From Bradyrhizobium sp. B124 (lineage in GTDB: Bacteria; Pseudomonadota; Alphaproteobacteria; Rhizobiales; Xanthobacteraceae): a stretch of 64,000 nucleotides of DNA. Below are positions 44,326 through 52,393 of this stretch, piece after piece. Where the stretch lies: the NCBI RefSeq assembly GCF_038967635.1, contig NZ_CP152413.1, positions 1,488,001-1,552,000 of the forward strand. Direction: 5' to 3'. Every line of letters starts with the position of its first letter. Positions within the stretch are counted from its first letter, which is position 1. Position numbers and translations under genes: made by a program. Under the pieces are notes generated by a model. The model searched no databases. It was not told the DNA's origin and worked only from the letters and a program-made list of their open reading frames with translations.

Positions 44326-44564
44326 TTATTGATCGGGCTGCAGAAGAACGGAGACAGGGTCTTGTCGTTGGCGGGGTCGTCCTGCCGGGGGCTCATATTT
44401 CTCTGGGCATTTTCCTTGGCGCGGGCGGCATCGAGCGCCTCGAGATGGTCGAGCACGGCGTCCATCGCCGCATTGGGATCGGCGACCTTCCCCTTGCGCT
44501 CCATCGCATCGAGGAAGTCCATATAGGCCTTGTAGGCCTTCTCATCGTCGCAGAGCAGACACAT
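44322..44564 (-). CDS. Small CxxC protein between gatC and gatA
   Basis: 80 residues beginning [20 protein letters not shown], with a CxxC at positions 2-5 and a further Cys in FFCSPINK. It is helical and charged. It lies 23 bp downstream of gatC and overlaps gatA by 4 nt (ATGA). The CxxC could bind zinc or be redox-active; this is inference. Function unknown. Confidence 0.75.
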   Translation of the reverse strand: MCLLCDDEKAYKAYMDFLDAMERKGKVADPNAAMDAVLDHLEALDAARAKENAQRNMSPRQDDPANDKTLSPFFCSPINK

Positions 44565-44587
44565 TGGGACCGTCCCAGAACAGAGAA

Positions 44588-44875
44588 CTACTCGACCACC
44601 TTCGGCACCAGGAAGAAGTGGTTGGTCGTATCGGGCGCATTGCGGACGATGTCGTCGGCGATTTCGCCGTCATTGACCACGTCGGCGCGCTTCTTCATCT
44701 CCATCGGCGTCACCGAGGTCATCGGCTCGACGCCGTCGACATTCACTTCCGACAGCTGCTCGACAAAGGCCAGCATCGCGTTCAGCTCGCCCTGGAGATG
44801 GGGAACTTCGGCGTCGCTGACCGCAATCCGCGCCAGGTGCGCGATGCGGCGGACGGTCGTGGCGTCGACGGACAT
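44588..44875 (-). CDS. gatC: Glutamyl-tRNA(Gln) amidotransferase subunit C
   Basis: 95 residues: [40 protein letters not shown], then [20 protein letters not shown] and the C-terminal [10 protein letters not shown]. GatC clamps GatA and GatB together. It opens the gatC-(80 aa)-gatA-(93 aa) operon. Confidence 0.95.
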   Translation of the reverse strand: MSVDATTVRRIAHLARIAVSDAEVPHLQGELNAMLAFVEQLSEVNVDGVEPMTSVTPMEMKKRADVVNDGEIADDIVRNAPDTTNHFFLVPKVVE

Positions 44876-45117
44876 TATATAGGGCCTCGGGTCTCAAAAG
44901 GTCAGCCCGCCGTATAGCAGAGGCCGGTTTTGCGCCGCAACCGCGCGAATCCCGCAGCCCCGGGGCTTCGGCACCCTGCCGGGCACCCGGGCGAGCCATT
45001 CCGGCGCGCATTCGGGCCGCAAAAGCCTGCGACGAAACCACTTTGCGGCTGCCACGAAGTGGTGCCGAAACATTCGGGGCGCCTACTCCCTCCAAATCAA
45101 AAAGTTCGGAGTGCGTC

Positions 45118-45225
45118 ATGCAAACACTGGAAAACCGCCCCCGGCCGGAGGGCTGGGATCCCGCCCTGTGGTCGATCGGCACGGTGCTGGGGATTGCGAT
45201 CCTCTACGTGGCCTGCCTGGTCTGA
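45118..45225 (+). CDS. 35-residue single-span membrane peptide
   Basis: MQTLENRPRPEGWDPALWSI then a transmembrane stretch (GTVLGIAILYVACLV). A GGAG lies just before the ATG. The 12 nt to the next gene and the same direction suggest co-transcription. No family recognised. Confidence 0.55.
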   Translation: MQTLENRPRPEGWDPALWSIGTVLGIAILYVACLV

Positions 45226-45237
45226 GCGAGGCGAGCG

Positions 45238-45414
45238 ATGGCCAAATCCCAGGCAAAAGCTCTGCAGGAAAAGGCCGAGATGTTCGAGCGCCGCGCCGAG
45301 CGCGCCGCGGATCCGATCTCCCGGCAGCATTACAGGGAAATGGCCGCGCATTATCGCAGGCTCGCGACCGAGCATCTGGAGATCAACCAGAGCGAGCCCG
45401 CACGCCAGGCCTGA
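45238..45414 (+). CDS. 58-residue charged helical protein
   Basis: MAKSQAKALQEKAEMFERRA, then ERAADPISRQHYREMAAHYR and RLATEHLEINQSEP. It is an amphipathic helix pair with the look of conserved small alphaproteobacterial proteins (KAEMFERRAERA; HYREMAAHYRRLA). GGCGAGCG lies upstream. It lies 12 nt after the membrane peptide. Function unknown. Confidence 0.6.
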   Translation: MAKSQAKALQEKAEMFERRAERAADPISRQHYREMAAHYRRLATEHLEINQSEPARQA

Positions 45415-45441
45415 GAGTGCGATCCGGCCCGCCGCGGTCGG

Positions 45442-45756
45442 CTAGGCCTGCTTCGGCAGCAACGGCCGAAAGAACGACCGCTCATAGCGGACAAAGCAGC
45501 GCGTCTCCCTCGCGAAGGCGATCGCCTTCTGAACGTCCGGATCGAGCGCTGAATCCTTGCGGTACTGTTCGTAGGCCGCAAGGCTCGGAAAGCTGAAAAT
45601 CGCCAACGCGACGTCGCTGGCGCCCTCGGACGGCAAGAAATAGCCGTGATGAATACCGCCAAACCGCGGCACCAGTTCCAGCCACATCGCACCATAGGCC
45701 TCGAATTCGGCGAGCTTGTCCGCACGAACTTCGTATCGCAGATAACAGGTGATCAT
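45442..45756 (-). CDS. NIPSNAP-family protein
   Basis: 104 residues from MITCYLRYEVRADKLAEFEA (start chosen by homology-like N-terminus). A dimeric ferredoxin-like fold is expected: GMITCYLRYEV at the first strand, YGAMWLELVPRFGGIHHGYF in the middle, and ALAIFSFPSLAAYEQYRKDS. NIPSNAP domains occur in small proteins of unclear metabolic role. It lies 100 bp left of a nitronate monooxygenase gene on the same strand, so it may be part of that operon. Confidence 0.8.
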   Translation of the reverse strand: MITCYLRYEVRADKLAEFEAYGAMWLELVPRFGGIHHGYFLPSEGASDVALAIFSFPSLAAYEQYRKDSALDPDVQKAIAFARETRCFVRYERSFFRPLLPKQA

Positions 45757-45859
45757 GCCGTGGTGCTCCTGCGCCAATAGAACTGCCGCCTCTCGATACC
45801 CGGATATCGGAGGTGGCAGTCCGGGGGCATACACCGAAATTGCGCGGACGGAGGTGAAA

Positions 45860-46936
45860 TCAGCCCGCCATCTTGCCCATCCGTGCCAGCGCGGCACCTG
45901 CCAGCGCGCGGGTCAGCTCGGCGGCCGGCATTTCCTTGCCCATCCGCACCGCCTGCCCGGCCCAGAGGTTGGTGAAATCGACCTTGCCCTGTTTTTCGGC
46001 AGCCGCCTTCAGCGGCCCGAGGGCGGTCGCCGCGTGCGGGAACGCCGGCGCGTCTGGTGAGATCGGGCCGACCTCGCGCATCACGCGGTTGGCGACACCC
46101 CGCGCCGGGCGGCCGGTCATCACATTGGTGATGACGGTCGATTCATCGCTCGCCTGCGCCAGCGCCACACGGCCCGCCGCGCCGACCTTGGATTCTGGAC
46201 AGCGCAGGAACGCGGTGCCGATCTGCACAGCGGATGCGCCGAGCGCGAAGGCCGCCGCGATCCCCCGTCCGTCCGCGATGCCGCCGGCCGCCACGACCGG
46301 CACCTTCACCGCGTCGACCACCTGCGGCAGCAGCGAGAACGTGCCGGGCTGCTCGGCGATATCATCGGTCAGGAACATGGCGCGATGGCCGCCGGCGTCG
46401 GCGCCTTGCGCGATGACGACGTCGGCACCGTTCTCCTCGAGCCAGATCGCCTCCTTCACTGTCGTCGCCGACGACATCACGATGGCGCCCGCTGCCTTCA
46501 CCCGCTGCAACAGTTTTGGCTCCGGCAGGCCGAAATGGAAGCTGACGACCTCGGGCTTCAGCTCCTCGACCACTGCGCAGAATGCCGCATCGAACGGCGC
46601 GCGGTTCGCCGCGTTGATCGGCGCATCCGGATCGAGGCCGTGTTCGCGATAGTAAGGCCCCAGTCGCTGCCGCCATTGCGCCTCGCGCGCCGGATCGGCG
46701 TCGACCGCCTTGTGGCAGAAGAAGTTGAGGTTGAGCGGCGCAGACACGCGCTGGCGGATGATGTTGACCTGCTCACGCGCCTTTTCCGCCGAGAGCATCG
46801 CACAGGGCAGCGAGCCGAGCCCGCCGCCCTGCGCAACCGCAATCACGAGCTCCGCATCCATCACGCCGGCCATCGGCGCCAGCACGATCGGGAATTCGGT
46901 CTTGAAACGATCGATCAATCGACGGTCCGGCCACAT
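45860..46936 (-). CDS. Nitronate monooxygenase (2-nitropropane dioxygenase family), copy 1
   Basis: 358 residues, an FMN-dependent TIM-barrel enzyme. Motifs: FPIVLAPMAGVMDAELVIAV, NLNFFCHKAVD, VVIAQGADAGGHRAMFLTDD (FMN/active-site His), and VPVVAAGGIADGRGIAAAFA. Such enzymes oxidise alkyl nitronates with O2. The second copy lies directly upstream (19 bp). A LysR gene is divergent from the pair. Confidence 0.9.
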   Translation of the reverse strand: MWPDRRLIDRFKTEFPIVLAPMAGVMDAELVIAVAQGGGLGSLPCAMLSAEKAREQVNIIRQRVSAPLNLNFFCHKAVDADPAREAQWRQRLGPYYREHGLDPDAPINAANRAPFDAAFCAVVEELKPEVVSFHFGLPEPKLLQRVKAAGAIVMSSATTVKEAIWLEENGADVVIAQGADAGGHRAMFLTDDIAEQPGTFSLLPQVVDAVKVPVVAAGGIADGRGIAAAFALGASAVQIGTAFLRCPESKVGAAGRVALAQASDESTVITNVMTGRPARGVANRVMREVGPISPDAPAFPHAATALGPLKAAAEKQGKVDFTNLWAGQAVRMGKEMPAAELTRALAGAALARMGKMAG

Positions 46937-46954
46937 GGTCTGTCTCGCGCTTGT

Positions 46955-47935
46955 TCAGGACAAAGAGGAAAGAGAGTTGCGCCGGCCCTGCAACGTCTGC
47001 TCGGCCTCGGCGACAATGCGGCCGACGATCTCGGCCACGGGAACGATATCATGGATCAGCCCGACGGACTCGCCGGCAAACACCGCGGCAACATCGAAAT
47101 TGGCCGCTTCCCTCGCAGCGGCGTATTCCTCCGCGATCTCGTCCGCGCGCTGCATCAGCTCGATCTCGCGGCCGCTCCAGCGCCGCAGATGGTCGTTGGA
47201 GAGCGAGCGCGCGGTGAACGGCGCCGGCCACATCAGCTTGCGCGACCAGTCCATCACCACGCCGCGCACCGTCTCGCCGCTCTTTGCCGCGCAGATCAGC
47301 TGCTTCGCCCGCTCGGGCGCATCGGCCTCGACGCTGGCATGGAAGCGCGTTCCCATCAGCACGCCGGATGCGCCGAGCATCATCATCGCCGCGAGGCCGC
47401 GGCCATCCGCGATGCCGCCGGCTGCGACGACAGGGACGCGCCCTGCCGCGAAATCGATGATCGCAGGCACGATGTCGAGCGTGGTGCGCGAAGCGCCGTG
47501 ACCGCCCGCCTCCGTGCCCTGCGCGATCAGGATGTCGGCGCCGCAATCGAGCGCTTGTTGCGCCATCTCCTCGCTCTGCACCTGGCAGATCAGCAGCGCG
47601 CCCGCGGCCTTGATCTTGGGCGCGAACGGCGCGGGATCGCCGAATGACAGCATCACCGCGCGCGGTCGCGCCTCCAGCGCGATATTGATCAGCTCCGGCT
47701 GCTTCGCGAGGCTCCAGGTGATGAAGCCGATCCCGAATGGACGGCGATATCGCCTGAGCACCGCCGTCTCCGCCTCGAGCCAGGCTTTATCTCCATAGCC
47801 GCCGCCGAGAATGCCGAAGCCGCCCGCATCGCTCACCGCCATGACGAGCCGGCTTCCCGTGATCATCGCCATCGGCGCCGCCAGGATCGGATGCGCGATG
47901 CCCAGACGTGCCGTCAATTCGGTGCCGGTCGGCAT
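46955..47935 (-). CDS. Nitronate monooxygenase, copy 2
   Basis: 326 residues; a divergent paralogue of the downstream gene: AHPILAAPMAMITGSRLVMA, DILIAQGTEAGGHGASRTTL and VPVVAAGGIADGRGLAAMMM. Sequence identity between the two copies is modest, so they probably act on different substrates. It lies 117 bp from the divergent LysR start. Confidence 0.9.
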   Translation of the reverse strand: MPTGTELTARLGIAHPILAAPMAMITGSRLVMAVSDAGGFGILGGGYGDKAWLEAETAVLRRYRRPFGIGFITWSLAKQPELINIALEARPRAVMLSFGDPAPFAPKIKAAGALLICQVQSEEMAQQALDCGADILIAQGTEAGGHGASRTTLDIVPAIIDFAAGRVPVVAAGGIADGRGLAAMMMLGASGVLMGTRFHASVEADAPERAKQLICAAKSGETVRGVVMDWSRKLMWPAPFTARSLSNDHLRRWSGREIELMQRADEIAEEYAAAREAANFDVAAVFAGESVGLIHDIVPVAEIVGRIVAEAEQTLQGRRNSLSSLS

Positions 47936-47993
47936 GCGTTGCTCCCTGTTCTGGATTTGCTGTTCTGGACTCGCAGCCTAAGCGGGCCTAACA

Positions 47994-48038
47994 TTCTCGG
48001 AAAATGAATACTAGAGAACGCTACCATCTCTAAAATGA
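47994..48038. promoter_or_regulatory. Repeats in the LysR / nitronate monooxygenase promoter region
   Basis: TTCTC (47994-47998) and GAGAA (48014-48018) form an interrupted dyad. The same stretch contains a direct repeat TCTCGGAAAATGAA / TCTCTAAAATGAA (47995-48008 and 48027-48039). Either could be the LysR box; inference from position only. Confidence 0.4.
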
Positions 48039-48052
48039 AACGGTGGTCCCAG

Positions 48053-48943
48053 ATGGAATTGACCGACCTGCTCACCTTTTCCACGGTCGCCCGGCTCGGC
48101 GGCATCACCCGGGCCGCCGACGAGCTGAACACCGTGCAGTCCAACGTCACCCAGCGCATCAAGGCGCTGGAGGCCGAGATCGGCACGCCACTATTCGAGC
48201 GTCACAGCCGCGGCATGTCGCTGACCGGCGCCGGCCGCCGCCTGCTGCCGTATGCGCAGCGCATGGCGGCGCTGTCGCGCGAAGCTGTGCTCGCCGCGCG
48301 CGACGATGGCGAGCCGAAGGGGCCGCTGTCGATCGGCTCGATGGAGACGACAGCCGCGGTGCGGCTGCCGACGCTGCTTGCCGAGTTTCATCGCCGCTAT
48401 CCGGCGGTGCGCCTGACCTTGCGCACCGCGCCGACCGCCGACCTCGTCGCCTCCGTGCTCGACGGCTCGCTCGATGGCGCCTTTGTCGCCGGTCCGATCG
48501 AGCACGCCGAACTGTCGGCGACATCAGCCTTCACCGAGGAACTGGTGCTCGTCACCGCGCAGCGCTGGAAGTCGCTCGCCGCGTTGCGCGCCGGCACGCC
48601 GGAGTCGGGCCCCACTGCGCTCGTGTTCCGCACCGGCTGCACCTATAGGCAGCGCCTCGAACAGGTGTTCACCGAGTTCGGCTGGCCGTCGGCCGCCCGC
48701 TTCGAACTCGGCACGCTCGACGGCATGGTCGGCTGTGTCGCCGCCGACATGGGCGTCACCTTGCTCCCGCGCGCGGTCGTCGAGCGCGACCACGTCCAGC
48801 GCGACATCAAGATCCACAAGCTCAGTTCGCAGCATGCGCATGTCGAGACGCTGTTCATCCAGCGCCGCGCCACGCACCAATCCAGCGCGTTGCAGGGACT
48901 TGCCGCATGCCTTGGCGGCGACGATCGGGTCATCGCCGCCTGA
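48053..48943 (+). CDS. LysR-family transcriptional regulator
   Basis: 296 residues from MELTDLLTFSTVARLGGITR (an upstream ATG at 48035 is less likely). Winged helix: AADELNTVQSNVTQRIKALE. The effector domain is typical (LSIGSMETTAAVRLPTLLAE then FHRRYPAVRLTLRTAPTADL). It is divergent from the two nitronate monooxygenase genes, its probable targets. Confidence 0.9.
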   Translation: MELTDLLTFSTVARLGGITRAADELNTVQSNVTQRIKALEAEIGTPLFERHSRGMSLTGAGRRLLPYAQRMAALSREAVLAARDDGEPKGPLSIGSMETTAAVRLPTLLAEFHRRYPAVRLTLRTAPTADLVASVLDGSLDGAFVAGPIEHAELSATSAFTEELVLVTAQRWKSLAALRAGTPESGPTALVFRTGCTYRQRLEQVFTEFGWPSAARFELGTLDGMVGCVAADMGVTLLPRAVVERDHVQRDIKIHKLSSQHAHVETLFIQRRATHQSSALQGLAACLGGDDRVIAA

Positions 48944-49017
48944 CCGGCGTTTTCGCATGGACGGCCGCCCGCCGCCGGGCTTTGCCTCGGCGCGCGGGTG
49001 CGTGCTAAGCGCAGGCC

Positions 49018-49500
49018 ATGCCCGCCCCCATCCTCCCCCTGATCGAAGCTGCGCCGCACTGGCCCGAGCGCGGCGCGCTTGTTGGCCTCGACCTCGGTAC
49101 CAAGACCATCGGCGTCGCCGTCTCCGATCCGGACCGGCGGCTCGCGACCGGCGTCGAGACCATCCAGCGCAAGCAGTTCAAGGCCGACGCCGCGCGGCTG
49201 TTCGCGATCGCGGCCGAGCGCAATGCCGTTGGCTTCGTGCTGGGCCTGCCGATCAACATGGACGGCAGCGAGGGCCCGCGCGCGCAATCGACCCGGGCCT
49301 TCGCCCGTAATCTCTCAAACCTCACCGCGCTTGCGATCGGGCTGTGGGACGAGCGGCTCTCGACCGCCGCGGTCGAGCGCGAGCTGATCGGGATGGACGT
49401 CAGCCGCGCCCGCCGTGCCGAGGTGATCGACGAGCACGCGGCGATCTTCATCCTGCAGGGCGCACTGGACCGGCTGGCGAAGCTGCGCGGAGACCGCTGA
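49018..49500 (+). CDS. ruvX: Putative pre-16S rRNA nuclease / Holliday junction resolvase-like YqgF
   Basis: 160 residues. RNase H-like fold: GALVGLDLGTKTIGVAVSDP (first Asp), GFVLGLPINMDGSEGPRA, WDERLSTAAVERELI and the final AEVIDEHAAIFILQ. It processes the 5' end of 16S rRNA precursors. It is followed 2 bp later by the AEC permease gene, so the two are probably co-transcribed. Confidence 0.93.
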   Translation: MPAPILPLIEAAPHWPERGALVGLDLGTKTIGVAVSDPDRRLATGVETIQRKQFKADAARLFAIAAERNAVGFVLGLPINMDGSEGPRAQSTRAFARNLSNLTALAIGLWDERLSTAAVERELIGMDVSRARRAEVIDEHAAIFILQGALDRLAKLRGDR

Positions 49501-49502
49501 CG

Positions 49503-50429
49503 ATGGCCGTGGTGATCGCGGCGCTGCTGCCGGTATTTTTGCTGATCGTGCTCGGCTTCATCCTGAGACGCACGCTGATGCGGCTCGACACCCAATGGCA
49601 TGGGCTGGAACAGCTCACTTACTACGTGCTGTTCCCGGTCCTGCTGGTGCAGACGCTGGTCAAGGCCGATCTGACCAAGGTGCCAGTCGCGGGCGTCGGC
49701 GGCGCGCTGCTGCTCGCCGCGCTCGTGATGTGCCTGCTGTGTCTTGCGCTGCGGGCCCCGCTCGCCCGCGCCGGGGTCGACGGCCCCGCCTTCTCCTCCA
49801 TCTTCCAGGGCGCCACTCGCTGGCAGACCTATGTCGCGCTGTCGGTGTCGGGCAATCTCTATGGCAAGGTCGGACTTGCGCTGGCCTCGGTCGCGATGGT
49901 CGCGATCATTCCGCTGGTCAACGTCTTCAGCGTCGCCGTGCTGGCGAAATATGCCTCATCCGGCAAGCGGTCCGCGGGCGCCATCGGGATGACCGTCGTG
50001 AAGAACCCGCTGATCTGGGCCTGCGTCGTCGGGCTCGCCATCAACGTCACGCATGTCCCGCTGCCGAAAATCTGGCACGACGTCGCCGACGCGCTCGGCG
50101 GCTCGTCGCTGGCGATCGGGCTGCTCGTGACCGGCGCCGGGCTGCATCTGGAAGGTATCTTCCGTCCCAGCCTCGCCGCCAGTATCGCGCTGGTCCTGAA
50201 GCTGGTCGCAATGCCCGTCCTGACCGTCGCGCTCGCCGTATGGTTCGGCGTCACCGGCGCCAATCTCGCCATCGTCGCGGCCTGCGCCGCGGTGCCGACC
50301 TCGCCGTCAGCCTATGTGCTGGCGCGCCAGATGGGGGGCGACGCCCCCCTGCTCGCCCAGATCATCACGCTGCAGACGATTTTGGCCGCGATCACGATGC
50401 CGATCGTGATCGCCGTCGTTGGGCCGTAG
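49503..50429 (+). CDS. AEC family (auxin efflux carrier) permease
   Basis: 308 residues, about ten transmembrane helices: ALLPVFLLIVLGFILRRTLM at the N-terminus and LQTILAAITMPIVIAVVGP at the C-terminus. The second half has RPSLAASIALVLKLVAMPVL. Such proteins export organic acids or amino-acid-related anions. Start ATG 49503 directly follows ruvX. A degenerate copy of its last 24 codons lies at 52305-52376. Confidence 0.88.
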   Translation: MAVVIAALLPVFLLIVLGFILRRTLMRLDTQWHGLEQLTYYVLFPVLLVQTLVKADLTKVPVAGVGGALLLAALVMCLLCLALRAPLARAGVDGPAFSSIFQGATRWQTYVALSVSGNLYGKVGLALASVAMVAIIPLVNVFSVAVLAKYASSGKRSAGAIGMTVVKNPLIWACVVGLAINVTHVPLPKIWHDVADALGGSSLAIGLLVTGAGLHLEGIFRPSLAASIALVLKLVAMPVLTVALAVWFGVTGANLAIVAACAAVPTSPSAYVLARQMGGDAPLLAQIITLQTILAAITMPIVIAVVGP

Positions 50430-50567
50430 ACGTTTCCTGAGATCACCGCCTCCGCCTTGCCCTCGGTGAGCGACTCTGAGCGAGCGCGGATACGTGTCGG
50501 CGTTGGGCCAGGCTCACATGACGTGCTAGAAAAGAGAAAATGGAGAGGAAGCCAGTCTGGGCAGACT

Positions 50568-50933
50568 ATGGATGAACGGCCGAAACCGTTAGAAGTTATC
50601 GTTGGCGAAAAGCTGAGTGCCGTCACTTTCGTGTTGGATTATTGGCAGCTGCAATTCGACGGACCAAGCATCAATGCTCTTACGCGTCTGGAAGTAAGCG
50701 CCGACGGGGTGGTCCTGCGCGACGGGAATGACCAGTTCAGAAATCTCATCTGTGGTCAAATCGGGAAAGTCGTCGTAAGCGTTGCGCTCACACGGCCGGA
50801 AGCCTTCACGATCACCTTTGAAGACCGATCCGAGATAAGAATCTCACTGAAATGGGAGGATTATCGAGGGCCCGAAGCGATGATCCTCTTTGGTCAGAAC
50901 TCACCGACCGTGGTAGTCCGGACAAACAATTGA
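50568..50933 (+). CDS. Unknown beta-rich protein
   Basis: 121 residues from MDERPKPLEVIVGEKLSAVT; an earlier start at 50457 adds a poor, Arg-rich leader. The sequence predicts beta strands (AVTFVLDYWQLQFDGPSINA, KVVVSVALTRPEAFTITFED). It is less GC-biased than its neighbours (for example TTAGAAGTTATCGTTGGCG near the start), suggesting recent transfer. No domain recognised. It lies convergent with the orphan binding protein. Confidence 0.6.
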   Translation: MDERPKPLEVIVGEKLSAVTFVLDYWQLQFDGPSINALTRLEVSADGVVLRDGNDQFRNLICGQIGKVVVSVALTRPEAFTITFEDRSEIRISLKWEDYRGPEAMILFGQNSPTVVVRTNN

Positions 50934-50944
50934 GGCCTGCTGCG

Positions 50945-52156
50945 CTATTTTCCGGACGAACCGGTGAACGCCGTATCGAGCACGTCACCGATCGGCTGCC
51001 AGCTGCGGCCGTCAAACTGGAGCAACCGCAATTGCTCGACCGGACGGAACTGACCGGTATTGATCTTGATGCCGGGGAGCAAGGCGGATGCCTGATAATC
51101 CCTGAGTGCCGCAGCCTGCTTCATGACGTTTTCGCGCGACAGGTCGTTGCCGCATTGCCTGAGCACCTGGACCAGCGTTTCGGCGGCCGCATAGCCGTAG
51201 ACTGCAGCAGCGTCATCCTTGCCGCCGGCTTTCGTATACTTGTCGAGGAAGCTGCGCCAGGCGCCCTGCTCTTCCCTCCAGGCCGGATCACTTGCATCCT
51301 TCAGGAAGGCGGCAGTGACGACCCCGGTCGCATTCTCCGTGCCGGCCGGCTTGAGCACCGTCTCGATCGATGACGCCATCTGGTTCACGATGAACACCGG
51401 TCGCCAGCCGTGCTCGGCCGCGGCCCGGATCACCTTCGAGGCATTTTCCGGCACTCCGGCAAACACAAAGACCTCGGCCCCCGATTGCTTCAGGATCGAG
51501 ATGTGGCCGTCCAGATGCTGATCGTCGACATCATAGGCGATGTCGACCCTGATATTGTGGGCGACGTCTCCCAGACCTTGCACCAATCCCTTGAACAATT
51601 CCCGGCCGAACTGGTCGTTCTCCCAGAGCGCCACGATCTTCTTTCCGGGATAGAAGGCCTGGATGTAATTGGCGTAGATGCGCCCCTCCTCGCGGTATGA
51701 GGGCTGCCAGCCCATGGTCCACGGATAGACCGATGGCTCGCTGAGGTCCTGATCGCCGGAGGCAACAAAAAGCTGGGGGACCTGCCGTTCGTTGAGATAC
51801 TTCCGCGCGGCGAGATTCCCCGGCGCGCCAAACGAACCGAACATCAAAAGCACATTGTCGGTCTCGACCAGAATGCGCGTGAGGTCCATGGCGTTGGAAG
51901 CATCCGACAGATCGTCGTAGGACATGAAGCGGATCTTGCGGCCGCCGATTCCGCCGCGTTCGTTGATCATCTCGAAATAGGCGGCTTCCGCCTTGCCGAT
52001 CTGGCCGAAGATCTCCAGCGCGCCGCTGTACGGCATCAGATTGCCGATGCGGATTTCGGTATCGGTCACGCCCTGGTCTCGGACCTGCTGCGTGATGGCG
52101 CCGAGAGACGCCAGCGCGACGACGCTGGCCAAGAGCGTTCGGATCAACCTAGCCAT
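50945..52156 (-). CDS. Orphan periplasmic branched-chain amino-acid-type binding protein
   Basis: 403 residues from MARLIRTLLASVVALASLGA (signal peptide); a Met 5 codons upstream is possible. The LivJ-like two-lobed fold shows VTDTEIRIGNLMPYSGALEI, YFEMINERGGIGGRKIRFMS, TDNVLLMFGSFGAPGNLAAR, and KIVALWENDQFGRELFKGLV. It would bind an amino acid, amide or aromatic acid in the periplasm, but no permease or ATPase gene is beside it. An FNR/FixK-like box lies ~70 bp upstream of its start. Confidence 0.87.
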   Translation of the reverse strand: MARLIRTLLASVVALASLGAITQQVRDQGVTDTEIRIGNLMPYSGALEIFGQIGKAEAAYFEMINERGGIGGRKIRFMSYDDLSDASNAMDLTRILVETDNVLLMFGSFGAPGNLAARKYLNERQVPQLFVASGDQDLSEPSVYPWTMGWQPSYREEGRIYANYIQAFYPGKKIVALWENDQFGRELFKGLVQGLGDVAHNIRVDIAYDVDDQHLDGHISILKQSGAEVFVFAGVPENASKVIRAAAEHGWRPVFIVNQMASSIETVLKPAGTENATGVVTAAFLKDASDPAWREEQGAWRSFLDKYTKAGGKDDAAAVYGYAAAETLVQVLRQCGNDLSRENVMKQAAALRDYQASALLPGIKINTGQFRPVEQLRLLQFDGRSWQPIGDVLDTAFTGSSGK

Positions 52157-52218
52157 GACAAGAGCTCGCACGACGGCAGCCGCCGCTGCCTAGTTTCGGT
52201 CCGGCCCGCGCTCATTCA

Positions 52219-52232
52219 TTGATCTAGATCAT
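52219..52232. promoter_or_regulatory. FNR/FixK-like box upstream of the orphan binding protein
   Basis: TTGATCTAGATCAT: one half TTGAT, the other ATCAT (consensus ATCAA in FNR/FixK sites), spacing 4. The core TGATCTAGATCA is a perfect palindrome. Its centre lies about 70 bp before the start of the binding-protein gene (minus strand), consistent with activation. Confidence 0.45.
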
Positions 52233-52304
52233 AGCACTCGAGAGGGACGCTGGCATCCCCTCCGTCAGCTTCCCGAGCGGACGCCTACGCGCCGCTACGG
52301 GTTC

Positions 52305-52376
52305 CGGACCATCATGCTGCAAACGATCACGGCGGCCATTGCGATGCCGATCGCGATTGACGCGGTTGGGCTTTGA
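52305..52376 (+). pseudogene. Remnant of an AEC-permease 3' end
   Basis: 24 codons ending in TGA whose translation, TIMLQTITAAIAMPIAIDAV then GL, aligns without gaps to the last 24 codons of the AEC permease (QIITLQTILAAITMPIVIAV then VGP). The bases diverge mostly at third positions, so it was once coding and is an old copy or the tail of a second permease. Only this C-terminal piece remains; it is preceded by unrelated sequence. Confidence 0.75.
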
Positions 52377-52393
52377 GGCACTGCTTCACCAGA

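Noticed and set aside
42682..44526. 614-codon + strand frame
   Set aside because: Antisense to gatA, whose catalytic triad is intact.
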